Origin: Pantoea sp. Eser
GTDB lineage: Bacteria > Pseudomonadota > Gammaproteobacteria > Enterobacterales > Enterobacteriaceae
Length of the DNA: 64,000 bases
Direction of reading: 5' to 3'
Assembly (NCBI GenBank): GCA_009830035.1
Contig: SZZY01000009.1
Coordinates: 149,344-213,343 of the forward strand
Part shown: piece by piece, positions 52,045 through 62,510 of the stretch
Layout: each line of letters opens with the position of its first letter
Numbering within the stretch: the first letter of the stretch is position 1
Notes under the pieces: model-generated
Database searches by the model: none
Told to the model about the DNA's origin: nothing
The model's input: the letters and a program-made list of their open reading frames with translations, nothing else
Program-made: the position numbers and the translations under genes

Positions 52045-53520
52045 TTAGCCCGCGACAGCGATGCGCTTCATGTCAGTCATGTAGCCACGCAGTTTACGGC
52101 CGACAGCTTCAATCGGATGCTGGCGAACGGCTTCGTTGACGTCACGCAGCTGCGCGTTATCCACCTGCGTACCCTCAACCGCTTTACCCAAGTCACCCGG
52201 CTGCAGCGTGGTCATGAACTCTTTCAGCAACGGCACCGCCTCGAACGAGAACAGGTAGTTGCCGTATTCAGCGGTATCGGAGATCACCACGTTCATTTCA
52301 TACAGGCGCTTACGGGCGATGGTGTTGGCAATCAGCGGCAGCTCGTGCAGCGATTCATAGTAGGCTGACTCTTCGATGATGCCAGCATCGACCATGGTTT
52401 CAAACGCCAGCTCAACGCCCGCTTTAACCATCGCTACCATCAATACGCCTTTGTCGTAGTACTCCTGCTCTTCGATTTTACCTTCATACTGCGAGGCCGT
52501 TTCGAACGCAGTTTGGCCGGTCTCTTCACGCCAGGTCAGTAGGTTTTTATCGTCGTTGGCCCAGTCAGCCATCATGCCGGAAGAGAACTCACCCGAAATG
52601 ATGTCATCCATATGCTTCTGGAACAGCGGCGCCATGATGGTTTTCAGCTGCTCTGACAGCGCATAAGCCCGCAGTTTTGCCGGATTAGAGAGGCGATCCA
52701 TCATCAGCGTGATGCCGCCGAACTTCAGCGACTCGGTAATGGTTTCCCAGCCAAACTGAATCAGTTTTTCGGCGTAGGCCGGATCGGTCCCTTCTGCCAC
52801 CAGCTTGTCGAAGCATAACAGTGAACCCGCCTGCAGCATGCCGCACAGGATGGTTTGCTCGCCCATCAGGTCAGATTTTACTTCTGCCACGAAGGAGGAT
52901 TCCAGCACGCCAGCACGATCGCCGCCGGTCGCTGCGGCCCAGGCTTTGGCAATCGCCATACCTTCGCCTTTAGGATCGTTTTCCGGGTGAACCGCGATCA
53001 GCGTCGGCACACCAAAGCCACGTTTGTACTCTTCACGCACTTCGGTGCCCGGGCACTTCGGTGCCACCATCACTACGGTGATGTCTTTACGGATGGTTTC
53101 ACCCACTTCCACGATATTGAAACCGTGCGAGTAACCCAGCGCTGCACCATCTTTCATCAGAGGCTGAACCGCCTGAACCACTGCGGAGTGCTGCTTGTCC
53201 GGCGTCAGGTTAACCACCAGGTCCGCCTGCGGGATCAGCTCTTCGTAAGTACCCACTTTGAAACCGTTATCGGTCGCTTTGCGCCATGAAGGGCGTTTCT
53301 CCGCAATCGCTCCGGCACGCAGTGCATAGGCGACGTCCAGACCGGAATCACGCATGTTGAGACCCTGATTCAGGCCCTGCGCGCCACAGCCAACGATAAC
53401 GACTTTTTTGCCTTTCAGGAAACTGGCGCCATCGGCGAATTCTTCGCGTGCCATGAAGCGACATTTACCTAATTGCGCTAACTGGTTGCGCAAGTTCAAT
53501 GTGTTGAAATAGTTAGCCAT
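52045..53520 (-). CDS. ilvC: Ketol-acid reductoisomerase (class II)
   Basis: Intact 491-residue NADPH-dependent enzyme for the second common step of isoleucine and valine synthesis. It starts at 53520 ([20 protein letters not shown]); a longer open frame upstream is not conserved. The Rossmann motif [17 protein letters not shown] is near residue 40, and metal ligands lie in [14 protein letters not shown] and [20 protein letters not shown]. The long length is that of the class II (duplicated knotted domain) enzymes of enterobacteria. It is divergent from ilvY, whose protein activates it with acetolactate-type inducers. Confidence 0.97.
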   Translation of the reverse strand: MANYFNTLNLRNQLAQLGKCRFMAREEFADGASFLKGKKVVIVGCGAQGLNQGLNMRDSGLDVAYALRAGAIAEKRPSWRKATDNGFKVGTYEELIPQADLVVNLTPDKQHSAVVQAVQPLMKDGAALGYSHGFNIVEVGETIRKDITVVMVAPKCPGTEVREEYKRGFGVPTLIAVHPENDPKGEGMAIAKAWAAATGGDRAGVLESSFVAEVKSDLMGEQTILCGMLQAGSLLCFDKLVAEGTDPAYAEKLIQFGWETITESLKFGGITLMMDRLSNPAKLRAYALSEQLKTIMAPLFQKHMDDIISGEFSSGMMADWANDDKNLLTWREETGQTAFETASQYEGKIEEQEYYDKGVLMVAMVKAGVELAFETMVDAGIIEESAYYESLHELPLIANTIARKRLYEMNVVISDTAEYGNYLFSFEAVPLLKEFMTTLQPGDLGKAVEGTQVDNAQLRDVNEAVRQHPIEAVGRKLRGYMTDMKRIAVAG

Positions 53521-53644
53521 AGGTACTCCAGTGAGGTTGTGTTTGCTTTTTTTGTTCAGGGACGGCGTGTAGTGCAGCGCCGCGAATGACCCCATGATAT
53601 GACAGGAATTCTGTTGCTTAAATTGATATATTAACAACGTCACA

Positions 53645-53659
53645 TTGCAATAAATGCAA
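53645..53659. promoter_or_regulatory. IlvY operator
   Basis: TTGCA-ataaa-TGCAA palindrome in the short region between ilvC and ilvY, resembling the E. coli IlvY operators (TTGCAAT arms). It would serve both ilvC activation and ilvY autoregulation. Confidence 0.75.
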
Positions 53660-53682
53660 CATCACGTTAAGGCGACGCGCAT

Positions 53683-54564
53683 ATGGATTTACGAGATCTG
53701 AAACTGTTTCTTCATCTGGCCGAAAGCTGCCACTTCGGCCGCACGGCGCGTGCAATGCACGTCAGTCCCTCCACGCTTTCGCGCCAGATTCAGCGGCTGG
53801 AGGAGGATGTCGGTCACGCGCTGTTTCTGCGTGATAACCGCACCGTCACGCTGACAGAAGCGGGTGAACGCCTGCGCCAGTTTGCTCAGCAGACGCTGTT
53901 GCAGTATCAGCAGCTGCGCCACGTTATGGATCTCAACGGCCCGTCGCTCAGCGGCGAGCTGCGCCTGTTCTGCTCGGTGACTGCAGCCTACAGCCACCTG
54001 CCGCCGATCCTCGACCGTTTTCGCGCCGAGCACCCGCAGGTAGAAATCAAACTTAACACCGGCGATGCTGCCGATGCGGTAGAGAAAGTGCACGCCGGCG
54101 AAGCCGATCTGGCGATTGCCGGACGGCCCGAAACCTTACCGGCCAGCATTGATTTTATGCCGCTCGGGCTGATTCCACTGGTGCTGATTGCGCCGGCGTT
54201 ACCCTGCGCGGTGCGGACTCAGGCCACCCAGGCGGTGCCGGAGTGGTCGCAAATCCCGTTTATCCTGCCGGAGCAGGGACCGGCGCGCCGGCGTATCGAT
54301 TTGTGGTTCCGCCGTCATCGCATTGCGAATCCGTTAATTTACGCCACGGTATCGGGCCATGAGGCGATGGTTTCCATGGTGGCGCTGGGATGCGGTATTG
54401 CCCTGTTGCCGGACGTGGTGCTGGAGAATAGCCCGGAACCGGTGCGCAACCGCGTAATGATGCTGGAGAATGTTGAGTCGGTGGCACCGTTTGAACTCGG
54501 TGTCTGCGTGCAGAAAAAACGGCTCGGCGAGCCGCTGATCAGTGCTTTCTGGAGCCAGTTGTAA
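53683..54564 (+). CDS. ilvY: LysR-type activator of ilvC
   Basis: Intact 293-residue LysR-family regulator. The helix-turn-helix is in HFGRTARAMHVSPSTLSRQI at residues 17-36, followed by a linker and the effector domain (GELRLFCSVTAAYSHLPPIL). Identity follows from its divergent place against ilvC. Every other LysR gene in the window (near 15.5, 24.8 and 47.8 kb) is broken, so this one is clearly under selection. Confidence 0.96.
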   Translation: MDLRDLKLFLHLAESCHFGRTARAMHVSPSTLSRQIQRLEEDVGHALFLRDNRTVTLTEAGERLRQFAQQTLLQYQQLRHVMDLNGPSLSGELRLFCSVTAAYSHLPPILDRFRAEHPQVEIKLNTGDAADAVEKVHAGEADLAIAGRPETLPASIDFMPLGLIPLVLIAPALPCAVRTQATQAVPEWSQIPFILPEQGPARRRIDLWFRRHRIANPLIYATVSGHEAMVSMVALGCGIALLPDVVLENSPEPVRNRVMMLENVESVAPFELGVCVQKKRLGEPLISAFWSQL

Positions 54565-56112
54565 TCAGCTGCCCGCCAGGAAGAAGCGGAATGCCGGGTT
54601 CTGCGTTTCGTCGTGAAAGTCGTAACCCAGGTCGGTGAGATGCTCCTCAAAGCGCGGCTCATCATTGCCCAGCTCAAACGCCGTCAGTACCCGACCGTAG
54701 TCAGTCCCGTGGCTGCGGTAGTGGAACAGCGAAATATTCCAGTGAGTGCCGAGCGTTTGCAGGAATTTCAGCAAGGCGCCTGGCGCTTCCGGGAATTCAA
54801 AGCTGAACAGCCGTTCACGCAGCGGCTTGGAGGGCCGTCCGCCAACCATATAACGCACGTGCAGCTTGGCCATCTCATCATCAGAAAGATCGACCACCTG
54901 ATAACCGCTGTCAGTGAGCTGGCTGATGATTTCGCTGCGCTCGTCCAGACCGCGGGTCAGCCGCACACCAACAAAAATGCAGGCTTTGTCGGCATCGGCA
55001 TAGCGGTAGCTGAACTCGGTAATCGATCGTCCGCCCAGCGTCTGACAGAACCGCAGGAAGCTTCCCTGCTGTTCCGGAATGGTCACCGCCAGCAACGCTT
55101 CGCGTTGTTCGCCCAGCTCGCAACGCTCAGAAACGTAACGCAGCCCGTGGAAATTAACGTTAGCGCCCGATAAGACGTGCGCCAGCCGTTCGCCTTTGAT
55201 ATCGTGCTGCTGGATATACTTTTTCATGCCCGCCAGCGCCAGCGCGCCAGAAGGTTCCGCCACGGCCCGCACATCTTCGAACAAATCTTTCATCGCAGCG
55301 CAGATCGCATCGCTGTCGACGGTAATGATGTCGTCGATATAGGCCTGACACAGCCGGAAGGTTTCGCTGCCGATACGTTTGACCGCGACGCCTTCAGCGA
55401 ACAGCCCGACGCGCGGCAGATCGACCGGATGGCCCGCGTCCAGCGCCGCTTTCAGGCAGGCGGAATCTTCGGATTCCACTGCGATCACTTTGATTTGCGG
55501 CATCAGCTGCTTGATCAATACCGCCACGCCGGCCGCCAGGCCGCCGCCGCCAACCGGGACAAACACCCGATCCAGATGCGCATCCTGTTGCAGCAGCTCC
55601 ATCGCCAGCGTTCCCTGCCCGGCAATCACTGCTGGGTGGTCGAAGGGCGGCACAAAGGTGTAGCCCCGCTGCTCTGACAGCTCAATCGCTTTGGCTTTCG
55701 CCTCGTCAAAGTTGGCGCCAAACAGATAAGCCTCACCGCCAAATGCGCGCACCGCATCAACCTTGATATCTGCTGTCGCCAGCGGCATCACAATCAGCGA
55801 TTTAATGCCCAGCTTGCTGGCGGAGAGCGCCACGCCCTGCGCATGGTTACCGGCTGATGCCGTCACCACGCCGCGCGCTTTTTGCTCTTCGTTCAGTCCG
55901 GCGATCATCGCGTAGGCCCCGCGCAGTTTGAAACTGTGCACCGGCTGACGATCTTCACGCTTCACCAGAATAGTGTTGCCCAGACGCGATGAAATTTTTT
56001 CCATAACCTGCAGCGGCGTTACCTGTGCCACTTCATACACCGGCGAACGCAGCACGGCGCGCAAATACTCGGCGCCGCAGGGCGCCTCGGGTAGCGGTTG
56101 AGACTCGGCCAT
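54565..56112 (-). CDS. ilvA: Threonine deaminase, biosynthetic
   Basis: Intact 515-residue PLP enzyme that converts threonine to 2-oxobutanoate for isoleucine. The PLP lysine is in VHSFKLRGAYAM near residue 60, and the glycine loop is PVGGGGLAAG. Two C-terminal ACT-like regulatory domains (about residues 325-515) are present, as needed for isoleucine inhibition and valine activation. The start at 56112 is behind GGAGGCTAAA, which overlaps the end of ilvD, so translation is coupled. Its 3' end abuts the convergent ilvY stop with no spacer. Confidence 0.97.
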   Translation of the reverse strand: MAESQPLPEAPCGAEYLRAVLRSPVYEVAQVTPLQVMEKISSRLGNTILVKREDRQPVHSFKLRGAYAMIAGLNEEQKARGVVTASAGNHAQGVALSASKLGIKSLIVMPLATADIKVDAVRAFGGEAYLFGANFDEAKAKAIELSEQRGYTFVPPFDHPAVIAGQGTLAMELLQQDAHLDRVFVPVGGGGLAAGVAVLIKQLMPQIKVIAVESEDSACLKAALDAGHPVDLPRVGLFAEGVAVKRIGSETFRLCQAYIDDIITVDSDAICAAMKDLFEDVRAVAEPSGALALAGMKKYIQQHDIKGERLAHVLSGANVNFHGLRYVSERCELGEQREALLAVTIPEQQGSFLRFCQTLGGRSITEFSYRYADADKACIFVGVRLTRGLDERSEIISQLTDSGYQVVDLSDDEMAKLHVRYMVGGRPSKPLRERLFSFEFPEAPGALLKFLQTLGTHWNISLFHYRSHGTDYGRVLTAFELGNDEPRFEEHLTDLGYDFHDETQNPAFRFFLAGS

Positions 56113-56113
56113 T

Positions 56114-57964
56114 TTAGCCTCCCAGCTTGCTCTTATCGCGGACGGCGCCTTTGTCAGCACTAGTCGCGAGTAATGCGTAGGCACGCAGCGCAAAGGAGAC
56201 TTCACGCTGACGATTGATCGGCGTATACGCCGCATCACCGCGCGCTTCCTGCTCTTCACGGCGGGCGTGCAGTTCGTTATCCGGCACGGCCAGCTTAATG
56301 CCGCGGTTAGGGATATCGATTTCGATGGTGTCGCCATCTTTGACCAGCGCAATGGTGCCGCCGTTGGCTGCTTCAGGCGAGGCGTGACCGATAGAGAGGC
56401 CGGATGTTCCGCCAGAGAAACGACCATCGGTGATCAGCGCGCAGCTTTTGCCCAATCCCATCGACTTCAGATAGGTGGTCGGATAGAGCATCTCCTGCAT
56501 GCCAGGACCGCCTTTAGGCCCTTCGTAGCGGATCACCACCACGTCGCCCGCCACCACTTTACCGCCCAGAATCGCTTCAACCGCATCATCCTGGCTTTCA
56601 TAGACTTTGGCCGGGCCGCTGAAGGTGAGGATCTCTTTATCCACGCCGGCGGTTTTAACGATACAGCCATCTTCCGCGATGTTGCCGTACAGCACGGCCA
56701 GGCCACCATCCTGTGAGTAAGCGTGTTCGCGGGTGCGGATACAGCCTTCTGCGCGGTCGTCATCCAGCGTATCCCAGCGGCAATTCTGCGAGAACGCCTG
56801 GGTGGTACGAATACCCGCCGGACCGGCGCGGAACATATCCTTCACCGCCTGATCTTTGGTTAGCATGATGTCGTACTGATCAAGCGTTTCACGCATGGTC
56901 TGCTGCAGGATATTACGGGCGCTGCTGTCGAACAGGCCTGCACGATCCAGCTCGCCGAGAATGGCGAAGACGCCACCGGCGCGATGCACATCTTCCATGT
57001 GGTATTTCGGGGTACTTGGCGCCACTTTACACAGCTGAGGCACTTTGCGTGACAGGCGATCGATATCGGAGATATTAAAGTCGATCTCGCCTTCCTGTGC
57101 GGCTGCCAGCAGGTGGAGCACGGTATTGGTGGACCCACCCATCGCGATATCCAGCATCATGGCGTTCTCAAAAGCGGCCTTGTTCGCGATGTTACGCGGC
57201 AGCATGTTGACGTCATCCTGCTCGTAGTAGCGTTTGGTCAGGCTGACGATGCGCTTACCGGCGTTAATAAACAGCTCTTTACGATCGGCGTGGGTCGCCA
57301 GCAGTGAACCGTTGCCCGGCTGTGACAGGCCAAGGGCTTCAGTCAGACAGTTCATCGAGTTGGCGGTGAACATACCGGAGCAGGAGCCGCAGGTCGGGCA
57401 GGCTGAACGCTCAATCTGCTCGCTGTCGGCGTCGCTGACGTTCGGGTTGGCACCCTGAATCATCGCATCAACCAGATCCAGCTTGATGATCTGATCGGAA
57501 AGCTTGGTTTTACCCGCTTCCATCGGTCCGCCGGAAACGAAGATGACCGGAATATTCAGGCGCAGCGACGCCATCAGCATTCCCGGGGTGATTTTGTCGC
57601 AGTTAGAGATGAAGACCATGGCATCGGCGCAGTGCGCGTTGACCATATACTCGACGGAGTCAGCAATCAGCTCACGCGAAGGCAGTGAATACAGCATGCC
57701 GCCATGACCCATGGCAATACCGTCATCCACCGCGATGGTGTTGAACTCTTTGGCCACACCGCCTGCCGCTTCGATCTGCCCGGCGACCAGTTTGCCGAGA
57801 TCGCGCAAATGAACGTGGCCGGGTACAAACTGGGTGAATGAGTTAACCACTGCGATAATCGGTTTACCGAAATCGTCGTCGGTCATTCCTGTCGCGCGCC
57901 ATAAGGCACGGGCACCCGCCATGTTACGGCCGTGGGTGGTGGTGGCGGAACGGTACTTAGGCAT
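56114..57964 (-). CDS. ilvD: Dihydroxy-acid dehydratase
   Basis: Intact 616-residue iron-sulfur enzyme that dehydrates dihydroxy acids to the 2-keto acids of isoleucine and valine. Cluster cysteines are in [11 protein letters not shown] near residue 122 and [19 protein letters not shown] near 195. The C-terminal GLIT-type segment [21 protein letters not shown] is conserved. It lies one base before ilvA and after ilvE in the operon. Confidence 0.98.
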   Translation of the reverse strand: MPKYRSATTTHGRNMAGARALWRATGMTDDDFGKPIIAVVNSFTQFVPGHVHLRDLGKLVAGQIEAAGGVAKEFNTIAVDDGIAMGHGGMLYSLPSRELIADSVEYMVNAHCADAMVFISNCDKITPGMLMASLRLNIPVIFVSGGPMEAGKTKLSDQIIKLDLVDAMIQGANPNVSDADSEQIERSACPTCGSCSGMFTANSMNCLTEALGLSQPGNGSLLATHADRKELFINAGKRIVSLTKRYYEQDDVNMLPRNIANKAAFENAMMLDIAMGGSTNTVLHLLAAAQEGEIDFNISDIDRLSRKVPQLCKVAPSTPKYHMEDVHRAGGVFAILGELDRAGLFDSSARNILQQTMRETLDQYDIMLTKDQAVKDMFRAGPAGIRTTQAFSQNCRWDTLDDDRAEGCIRTREHAYSQDGGLAVLYGNIAEDGCIVKTAGVDKEILTFSGPAKVYESQDDAVEAILGGKVVAGDVVVIRYEGPKGGPGMQEMLYPTTYLKSMGLGKSCALITDGRFSGGTSGLSIGHASPEAANGGTIALVKDGDTIEIDIPNRGIKLAVPDNELHARREEQEARGDAAYTPINRQREVSFALRAYALLATSADKGAVRDKSKLGG

Positions 57965-58026
57965 GCTCTATTTACTCCAGTAAGAATAGGCTCGCGGGCG
58001 TCAGATAACGCCCGCACTGAATCTGA

Positions 58027-58956
58027 TTACGGGTTTACCGGATCCAACCAGCCCCATTTGTCTTCAGTTTCGCCAGTGAACAGACCAAAGAAGGCCTGCT
58101 GGATACGGGCAGTAATCGGGCCGCGCTTGCCTTCGCCAACCTGGATACGGTCAACGCTACGCACCGGCGTGATTTCTGCTGCGGTACCGGACATAAAGAT
58201 CTCATCCGCCAGATAGAGCGATTCGCGTGACAGCGTCTGCTCGCGAACTTCGATACCCATGTCGATCGCCAGTTTGATCATGGCGTCGCGGGTGATGCCT
58301 GGTAGCGCTGAAGAGGTGAATGGCGGGGTGAACAGAATGCCATCTTTTACTTCAAACAGGTTTTCACCGGCGCCTTCAGAGATGTAGCCGTTGGTGTCCA
58401 GCGCAATGCCTTCCTTATAGCCGTGACGACGGGCTTCGCTGCCTACCAGCAATGAGGAGAGGTAGTTACCGCCGGCTTTAGCCGCCGTTGGCAGGGTATT
58501 CGGGGCCACGCGGTTCCATGAAGAAACCATCGTATCGATACCATTCTCCAGCGCTTCGGCACCGAGGTAAGCACCCCATGGGAAGGCGGCAATGATCACA
58601 TCGGTGCTGAAACCGTCTGGCGGGTTCACGCCCAGGCCCACGTCACCGACAAACGCCAGCGGACGGATATAGGCACTTTTCAGTTTATTGACGCGGATGA
58701 CCTCGCGGCACGCTTCCATCAGCTCATCAACGCTGCTTTTAATAGGGAAACGGTAGATTTTGGCGGAGTAGTGCAGACGTTGCATGTGTTCGCGATGACG
58801 GAACACAACCGGTCCTTTGTGAGAGTCGTAGCAACGCACGCCTTCAAATACCGACGTACCATAGTGCAACGCGTGGGACATGACGCTAACCTTCGCCTCT
58901 TCCCACTTAACCATCTCGCCATTGAACCAAATAAAGTCTGCTTTCTTCGTGCTCAT
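58027..58956 (-). CDS. ilvE: Branched-chain amino-acid aminotransferase
   Basis: Intact 309-residue class IV PLP aminotransferase that makes isoleucine, valine and leucine from their keto acids with glutamate. The PLP lysine is in AAKAGGNYLSSLLVG near residue 160, and GYISEGAGENLFEV binds the cofactor phosphate and ring. Length and sequence match E. coli IlvE. It lies 18 bases after ilvM. Confidence 0.98.
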   Translation of the reverse strand: MSTKKADFIWFNGEMVKWEEAKVSVMSHALHYGTSVFEGVRCYDSHKGPVVFRHREHMQRLHYSAKIYRFPIKSSVDELMEACREVIRVNKLKSAYIRPLAFVGDVGLGVNPPDGFSTDVIIAAFPWGAYLGAEALENGIDTMVSSWNRVAPNTLPTAAKAGGNYLSSLLVGSEARRHGYKEGIALDTNGYISEGAGENLFEVKDGILFTPPFTSSALPGITRDAMIKLAIDMGIEVREQTLSRESLYLADEIFMSGTAAEITPVRSVDRIQVGEGKRGPITARIQQAFFGLFTGETEDKWGWLDPVNP

Positions 58957-58974
58957 TTTTATTCCCTCTCGCGG

Positions 58975-59232
58975 CTAGGCGCGGATTTGTTGTGTTGTCT
59001 GTTGTTGAATCTGAACGCAGGCGACATCGATCAGTTTGCTTAACTGCGAAGACAGTAAATCGACGGAGCGCTGGCTGGCAACGGTCATTTCGATATTAAT
59101 GTTTTCAGCGTTGGCCAATGAGGCCATGTTCATTGAGCAAACCTGAAAACCGCGGTGACGCACCACGCGTAAGATGCGCTCCAATGTTTCAGGGCGAAAG
59201 CGGGCTTCGATAGACAATTGGTGCTGGTTCAT
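58975..59232 (-). CDS. ilvM: Acetolactate synthase II small subunit
   Basis: Intact 85-residue regulatory subunit with one ACT domain ([20 protein letters not shown]). It pairs with IlvG to form acetohydroxyacid synthase II. Its ATG overlaps the ilvG stop as ATGA, so the two are translationally coupled. Confidence 0.96.
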   Translation of the reverse strand: MNQHQLSIEARFRPETLERILRVVRHRGFQVCSMNMASLANAENINIEMTVASQRSVDLLSSQLSKLIDVACVQIQQQTTQQIRA

Positions 59233-60875
59233 ACGGTTTTATCCATCATGTTTGCATTGCTGGCACCCGGCGGTACCAGTGGCCAGACGTTTTCATGCTC
59301 ATCAATTGCAACATGCAGGAAGTAGGGACCTTCGCTGTTCAGCAGAGCATCAAGTGCGGCGTCGACCTGTTCTTTACGGGTGATGCGCTGACCAGGGATA
59401 TTGAAGGCGCTGGCCAGCGTCAGGAAATCGGGGTTATCGGACAGGTTGGTTTCGCTGTATCGTCCATCGAAAAACAGCTGCTGCCACTGACGGACCATAC
59501 CGAGACGCTGATTATCCAGCAGCACGATTTTGACCGGCAGCTTGCCGCGTTTGATGGTGCCCAGCTCCTGAATATTCATCATGATTGAGCCATCGCCAGA
59601 GACACAGATGACGGTGTCCTGCGGCCGGGCGACCTGCGCGCCAATGGCGGCCGGTAAGCCAAATCCCATGGTGCCCAAGCCGCTGGAGGTGATGAAATTC
59701 TCTGGCGCGCTAAACGCCATGTGCTGCGCCGCCCACATCTGGTGCTGACCGACATCGGTGGTTACCACCGCGCTGGCGGGCTTGCGATCGGAGAGCTGCT
59801 TCAGCAACAGCGGCGCATAAATGGCGTCACCCGGATGGTCATAGCACCAATTGTGGCTGGCTTTGAGCGCTTTCACTTCGTTGCGCCAAGCATCGATTTG
59901 CAATGGCTGGCTCAGCGCCGGCAGCAGATGGTTAAGATCGCCCTGCAGGAAGACGTGGGCGCGGCGTAATTTGTTCAGTTCAGCCGGGTCTATATCGAGG
60001 TGAATGACGCTGGCGTGAGGGGCGAAGGTATCCAGCTTGCCGGTTACCCGGTCGTCAAAGCGCGCACCGACCGCGATCAGTAAGTCACAGCTCTGCACCG
60101 CCAGGTTGGCCGCTTTGGTGCCGTGCATACCCAGCATACCGAGGTAGAGTTCGCTGTCAGCATCGACGCTGCCCAGCCCTTTCAGGGTGGCCACCGCAGG
60201 GATGCCGGTTTCTTCAGCCAGCGCACGCAGCGCCGACACTGCCTGCGCCATCCCGACGCCGCCACCGATATAGAACATCGGTTTTTTTGCCTGCGCCATC
60301 AGCGCGCGGGCTTCGATAAGCGCCTGATACGGCAGGTCCATCCCCTCTTCTACTGGCACCAGATGCGGCACAGGTTCACCCTGCACAATCTGAATATCCT
60401 TAGGAATATCAACCAGTACCGGACCTGGACGGCCCGACTGCGCTAGGGCGAACGCTTCGGCCATGATCGTAGGCAGCTCATCTAACGACTCGACCAAGAA
60501 ACTGTGTTTGGTGCAGGCCAGCGATAAACCCAGCACGTCGATTTCCTGAAAGGCATCAGTACCAATGAAGGCGGAAGAGACCTGGCCGGTTACCGCCACA
60601 ACGGGTACCGAGTCCATCATCGCATCGGCTAGGCCGGTGATCAGGTTGGTTGCGCCTGGTCCGGACGTCGCAATGCAGACACCGGTTTTTCCAGTCGAGC
60701 GCGCATAACCAATCGCGGCCATGACTGCGCCTTGCTCATGACGACACAGTAGGTGTTCCACGCCGCCATCGTAGAGCGCGTCGTATACCGGCATGATGGC
60801 GCCTCCAGGGTAACCGAATATGGTATCGACACCCTGCGCGCGTAAAGCCTGAACTACCCACTGTGCACCTGTCAT
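59229..60875 (-). CDS. ilvG: Acetolactate synthase II large subunit
   Basis: Intact 548-residue thiamine-diphosphate enzyme, the valine-insensitive isoform that starts isoleucine and valine synthesis. It starts at 60875 ([20 protein letters not shown]); the frame is open ten codons further but that is not conserved. The catalytic Glu lies in [19 protein letters not shown] and the thiamine-binding motif is [14 protein letters not shown]. No frameshift of the E. coli K-12 type is present, so the gene is functional by inspection. Confidence 0.97.
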   Translation of the reverse strand: MTGAQWVVQALRAQGVDTIFGYPGGAIMPVYDALYDGGVEHLLCRHEQGAVMAAIGYARSTGKTGVCIATSGPGATNLITGLADAMMDSVPVVAVTGQVSSAFIGTDAFQEIDVLGLSLACTKHSFLVESLDELPTIMAEAFALAQSGRPGPVLVDIPKDIQIVQGEPVPHLVPVEEGMDLPYQALIEARALMAQAKKPMFYIGGGVGMAQAVSALRALAEETGIPAVATLKGLGSVDADSELYLGMLGMHGTKAANLAVQSCDLLIAVGARFDDRVTGKLDTFAPHASVIHLDIDPAELNKLRRAHVFLQGDLNHLLPALSQPLQIDAWRNEVKALKASHNWCYDHPGDAIYAPLLLKQLSDRKPASAVVTTDVGQHQMWAAQHMAFSAPENFITSSGLGTMGFGLPAAIGAQVARPQDTVICVSGDGSIMMNIQELGTIKRGKLPVKIVLLDNQRLGMVRQWQQLFFDGRYSETNLSDNPDFLTLASAFNIPGQRITRKEQVDAALDALLNSEGPYFLHVAIDEHENVWPLVPPGASNANMMDKTV

Positions 60876-60967
60876 CGCTATTCTCCTGTGTCCTGACCGG
60901 AACAACAGAATTTTATGCTACTGTTCATTGTTTGTTCCTTGTGGATTTACTGATATTTTGCCTGGTC

Positions 60968-61006
60968 AAAAAAAAAACCCCCGGACCTTTCGGTGCGGGG
61001 GTTTTT
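60968..61006 (-). terminator. ilvGMEDA attenuator
   Basis: On the minus strand AACCCCCG pairs with CGGGGGTT with an inner ACC/GGT step, followed by ten T bases (60968-60977). It lies between ilvL and ilvG, the position of the transcription attenuator controlled by ribosome stalling on the leader peptide. Confidence 0.9.
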
Positions 61007-61025
61007 CGGATTATAGGCTTGATTT

Positions 61026-61124
61026 TTAAGCCTTTATTTCTCCAAGTGTAGCCCCGCGCGGTAGGTTAATAATCACCACCACGCTAATCACAACCAGGCT
61101 AATCACTTGTAGAAGGTCTTTCAT
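61026..61124 (-). CDS. ilvL: ilv operon leader peptide
   Basis: A 32-codon frame, MKDLLQVISLVVISVVVII followed by a short polar tail ending EIKA. It is dense in isoleucine, valine and leucine codons in the VISLVVISVVVII run, as in E. coli IlvL. It ends 20 bases before the attenuator hairpin. When charged branched-chain tRNAs are scarce, the ribosome stalls here and the terminator does not form. Confidence 0.93.
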   Translation of the reverse strand: MKDLLQVISLVVISVVVIINLPRGATLGEIKA

Positions 61125-61458
61125 GTGTTATTCAATTCTTTTACGTGTTCGAAGTAATGCCTACAGAGTTAACATAGTTAGGGGCACTTACACAACATTT
61201 TTTGTCTGCTTTTTTCAGCGACCGGGTGTCATCATTGGCCTATCGGTTTTTAATAAGAGTAACGGATAATTTGCTGGTGATAAATATTTATCACTTTAAT
61301 GGCGTAATAATATTTTGCTGAATTTGCGTGCAGTCCCCTGTCGTTTTGTCACGGTGTGCAACGATTACCGATCTGCTGTGCTTCACCTCGTATAAGGCCG
61401 ATCACGCTTTCGCTTTTCTTTTTGTCTGACCGCAGACTGGCAGCCTTAAGGAGCGGGT
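61125..61458. other. Regulatory gap between ilvL and yifB
   Basis: About 330 AT-rich bases that must hold the ilv operon promoter and the old yifB promoter. Boxes could not be assigned with confidence. The clearest feature is a perfect 18-base palindrome at 61277-61294. Confidence 0.5.
61277..61294. promoter_or_regulatory. Perfect 18-base palindrome in the ilvL-yifB gap
   Basis: GTGATAAATATTTATCAC is fully symmetrical. It lies about 150 bases upstream of the ilvL start. It does not match the CRP, FNR, ArgR or LexA consensus as remembered. It may be an operator for the ilv operon or for the lost yifB. Confidence 0.5.
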
Positions 61459-62195
61459 ATGTCATTATCAAAAGTCCTGACCCGCGCTGCATTGGGGGTC
61501 AACGCCCCCCTGGTGACTATCGAAGCACATATCAGCAATGGTCGGCCTGCCAGATACAACGGTAAAAGAGGCGCGTGAGCGGGTACGCAGCGCCATCATC
61601 AATAGCGGGTTTGTCTTTCCGGCCAAAAGGGTCACCATCAACCTAGCGCCGGCGGATTTACCCAAAGAAGGTGGACGGTATGACCTGCCGATGGCGATTG
61701 CCATTCTGGTTGCTTCTGAGCAGTTTCCTGCGGATAAGCTGACCCGGTATGAGTTTCTGGGTGAACTTGCCCTTGATGGCGCGCTCTGTAGTGTTCAGGG
61801 CGCGATTCCCGCGGCGATGCAGGCCGTGCGACAACTGGTGCTCTCAAGCGAAAACCAAGCCGATGTCGGACTGATTCGTCAGGATGCATCGCTGATTGCC
61901 TCGCACCTCAGTGAGGTATGCGCCTTTTTGCATAATCAGCTCGTGCTGCCGGTCGCGCCGCCTATCCTGACGACCAGAGTGAAGCGCCTAGTGACGATCT
62001 GGCTGACATTATTGGTCAGCAGCAGGGTCGCAGAGCCTTAGAAATTACCGCCGCGGGTGGGCATAACCTGTTGCTGATTGGCCCGCCTGACACCGGCAAA
62101 ACCATGCTGGCGACCCGACTACCGGGCATCATGCCGCCCTTAAGCGATCAGGAAGCACTGGAGTGCGCGGCGATCGCCAGCCTGGTCAAACAGCC
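61459..62195 (+). pseudogene. yifB: Truncated YifB (ComM-like AAA+ protein)
   Basis: The N-terminal 45 per cent of YifB, a magnesium-chelatase-fold AAA+ ATPase related to the ComM helicase. It starts at 61459 (MSLSKVLTRAALGVNAPLV). A short loss near 61530 removes the KGLPGLT segment and changes frame, and another frameshift lies near 61975. The P-loop region [20 protein letters not shown] has Asp where Gly is usual. After [13 protein letters not shown] the gene stops being YifB-like and meets aceB sequence on the other strand. The remaining 250-odd residues are deleted. Confidence 0.9.
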
Positions 62196-62510
62196 ACCTT
62201 TCACATCGACAGTGGCGTACAAGGCCGTTCAGGTCGCCTCATCACAGCGCCTCACTTCTTTCGGAATCGAACGAATCATCCACTCACTGGCTGGAATGGA
62301 AGCTGTTTCCATATCTAAGTCAGGCAGATAGCCCTGATCGTACTGTTGCTGTCACTGCTGGCGGGCCGTCAGTAACGCGTCGCGCTGCGAGGCAAAGCGT
62401 GTTACCAGCGCATCTAAAAAAAGAATCGCCTCGGCAGTCAGCAGTTGCTGTTCGGCGTGGCTAAAGGGCTGGCTGAAGGTCAGGGTATGGCTGATTACAG
62501 AATCTGTCAT
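62195..62510 (-). pseudogene. aceB: Truncated malate synthase A
   Basis: The first 100 or so codons of AceB, the glyoxylate-cycle enzyme that makes malate from glyoxylate and acetyl-CoA. From 62510 it reads MTDSVISHTLTFSQPFSHAE, then LLTAEAILFLDALVTRFASQ, then a TGA at 62352-62354, then [20 protein letters not shown], followed by a frameshift and loss of homology at the yifB junction. The first 30 residues align with LTAEAVEFLTELVTHF of E. coli. It lies downstream of metA on the same strand, as in E. coli. A good ribosome-binding site (GGAGAG) remains. aceA and aceK are not in the window. Confidence 0.85.
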
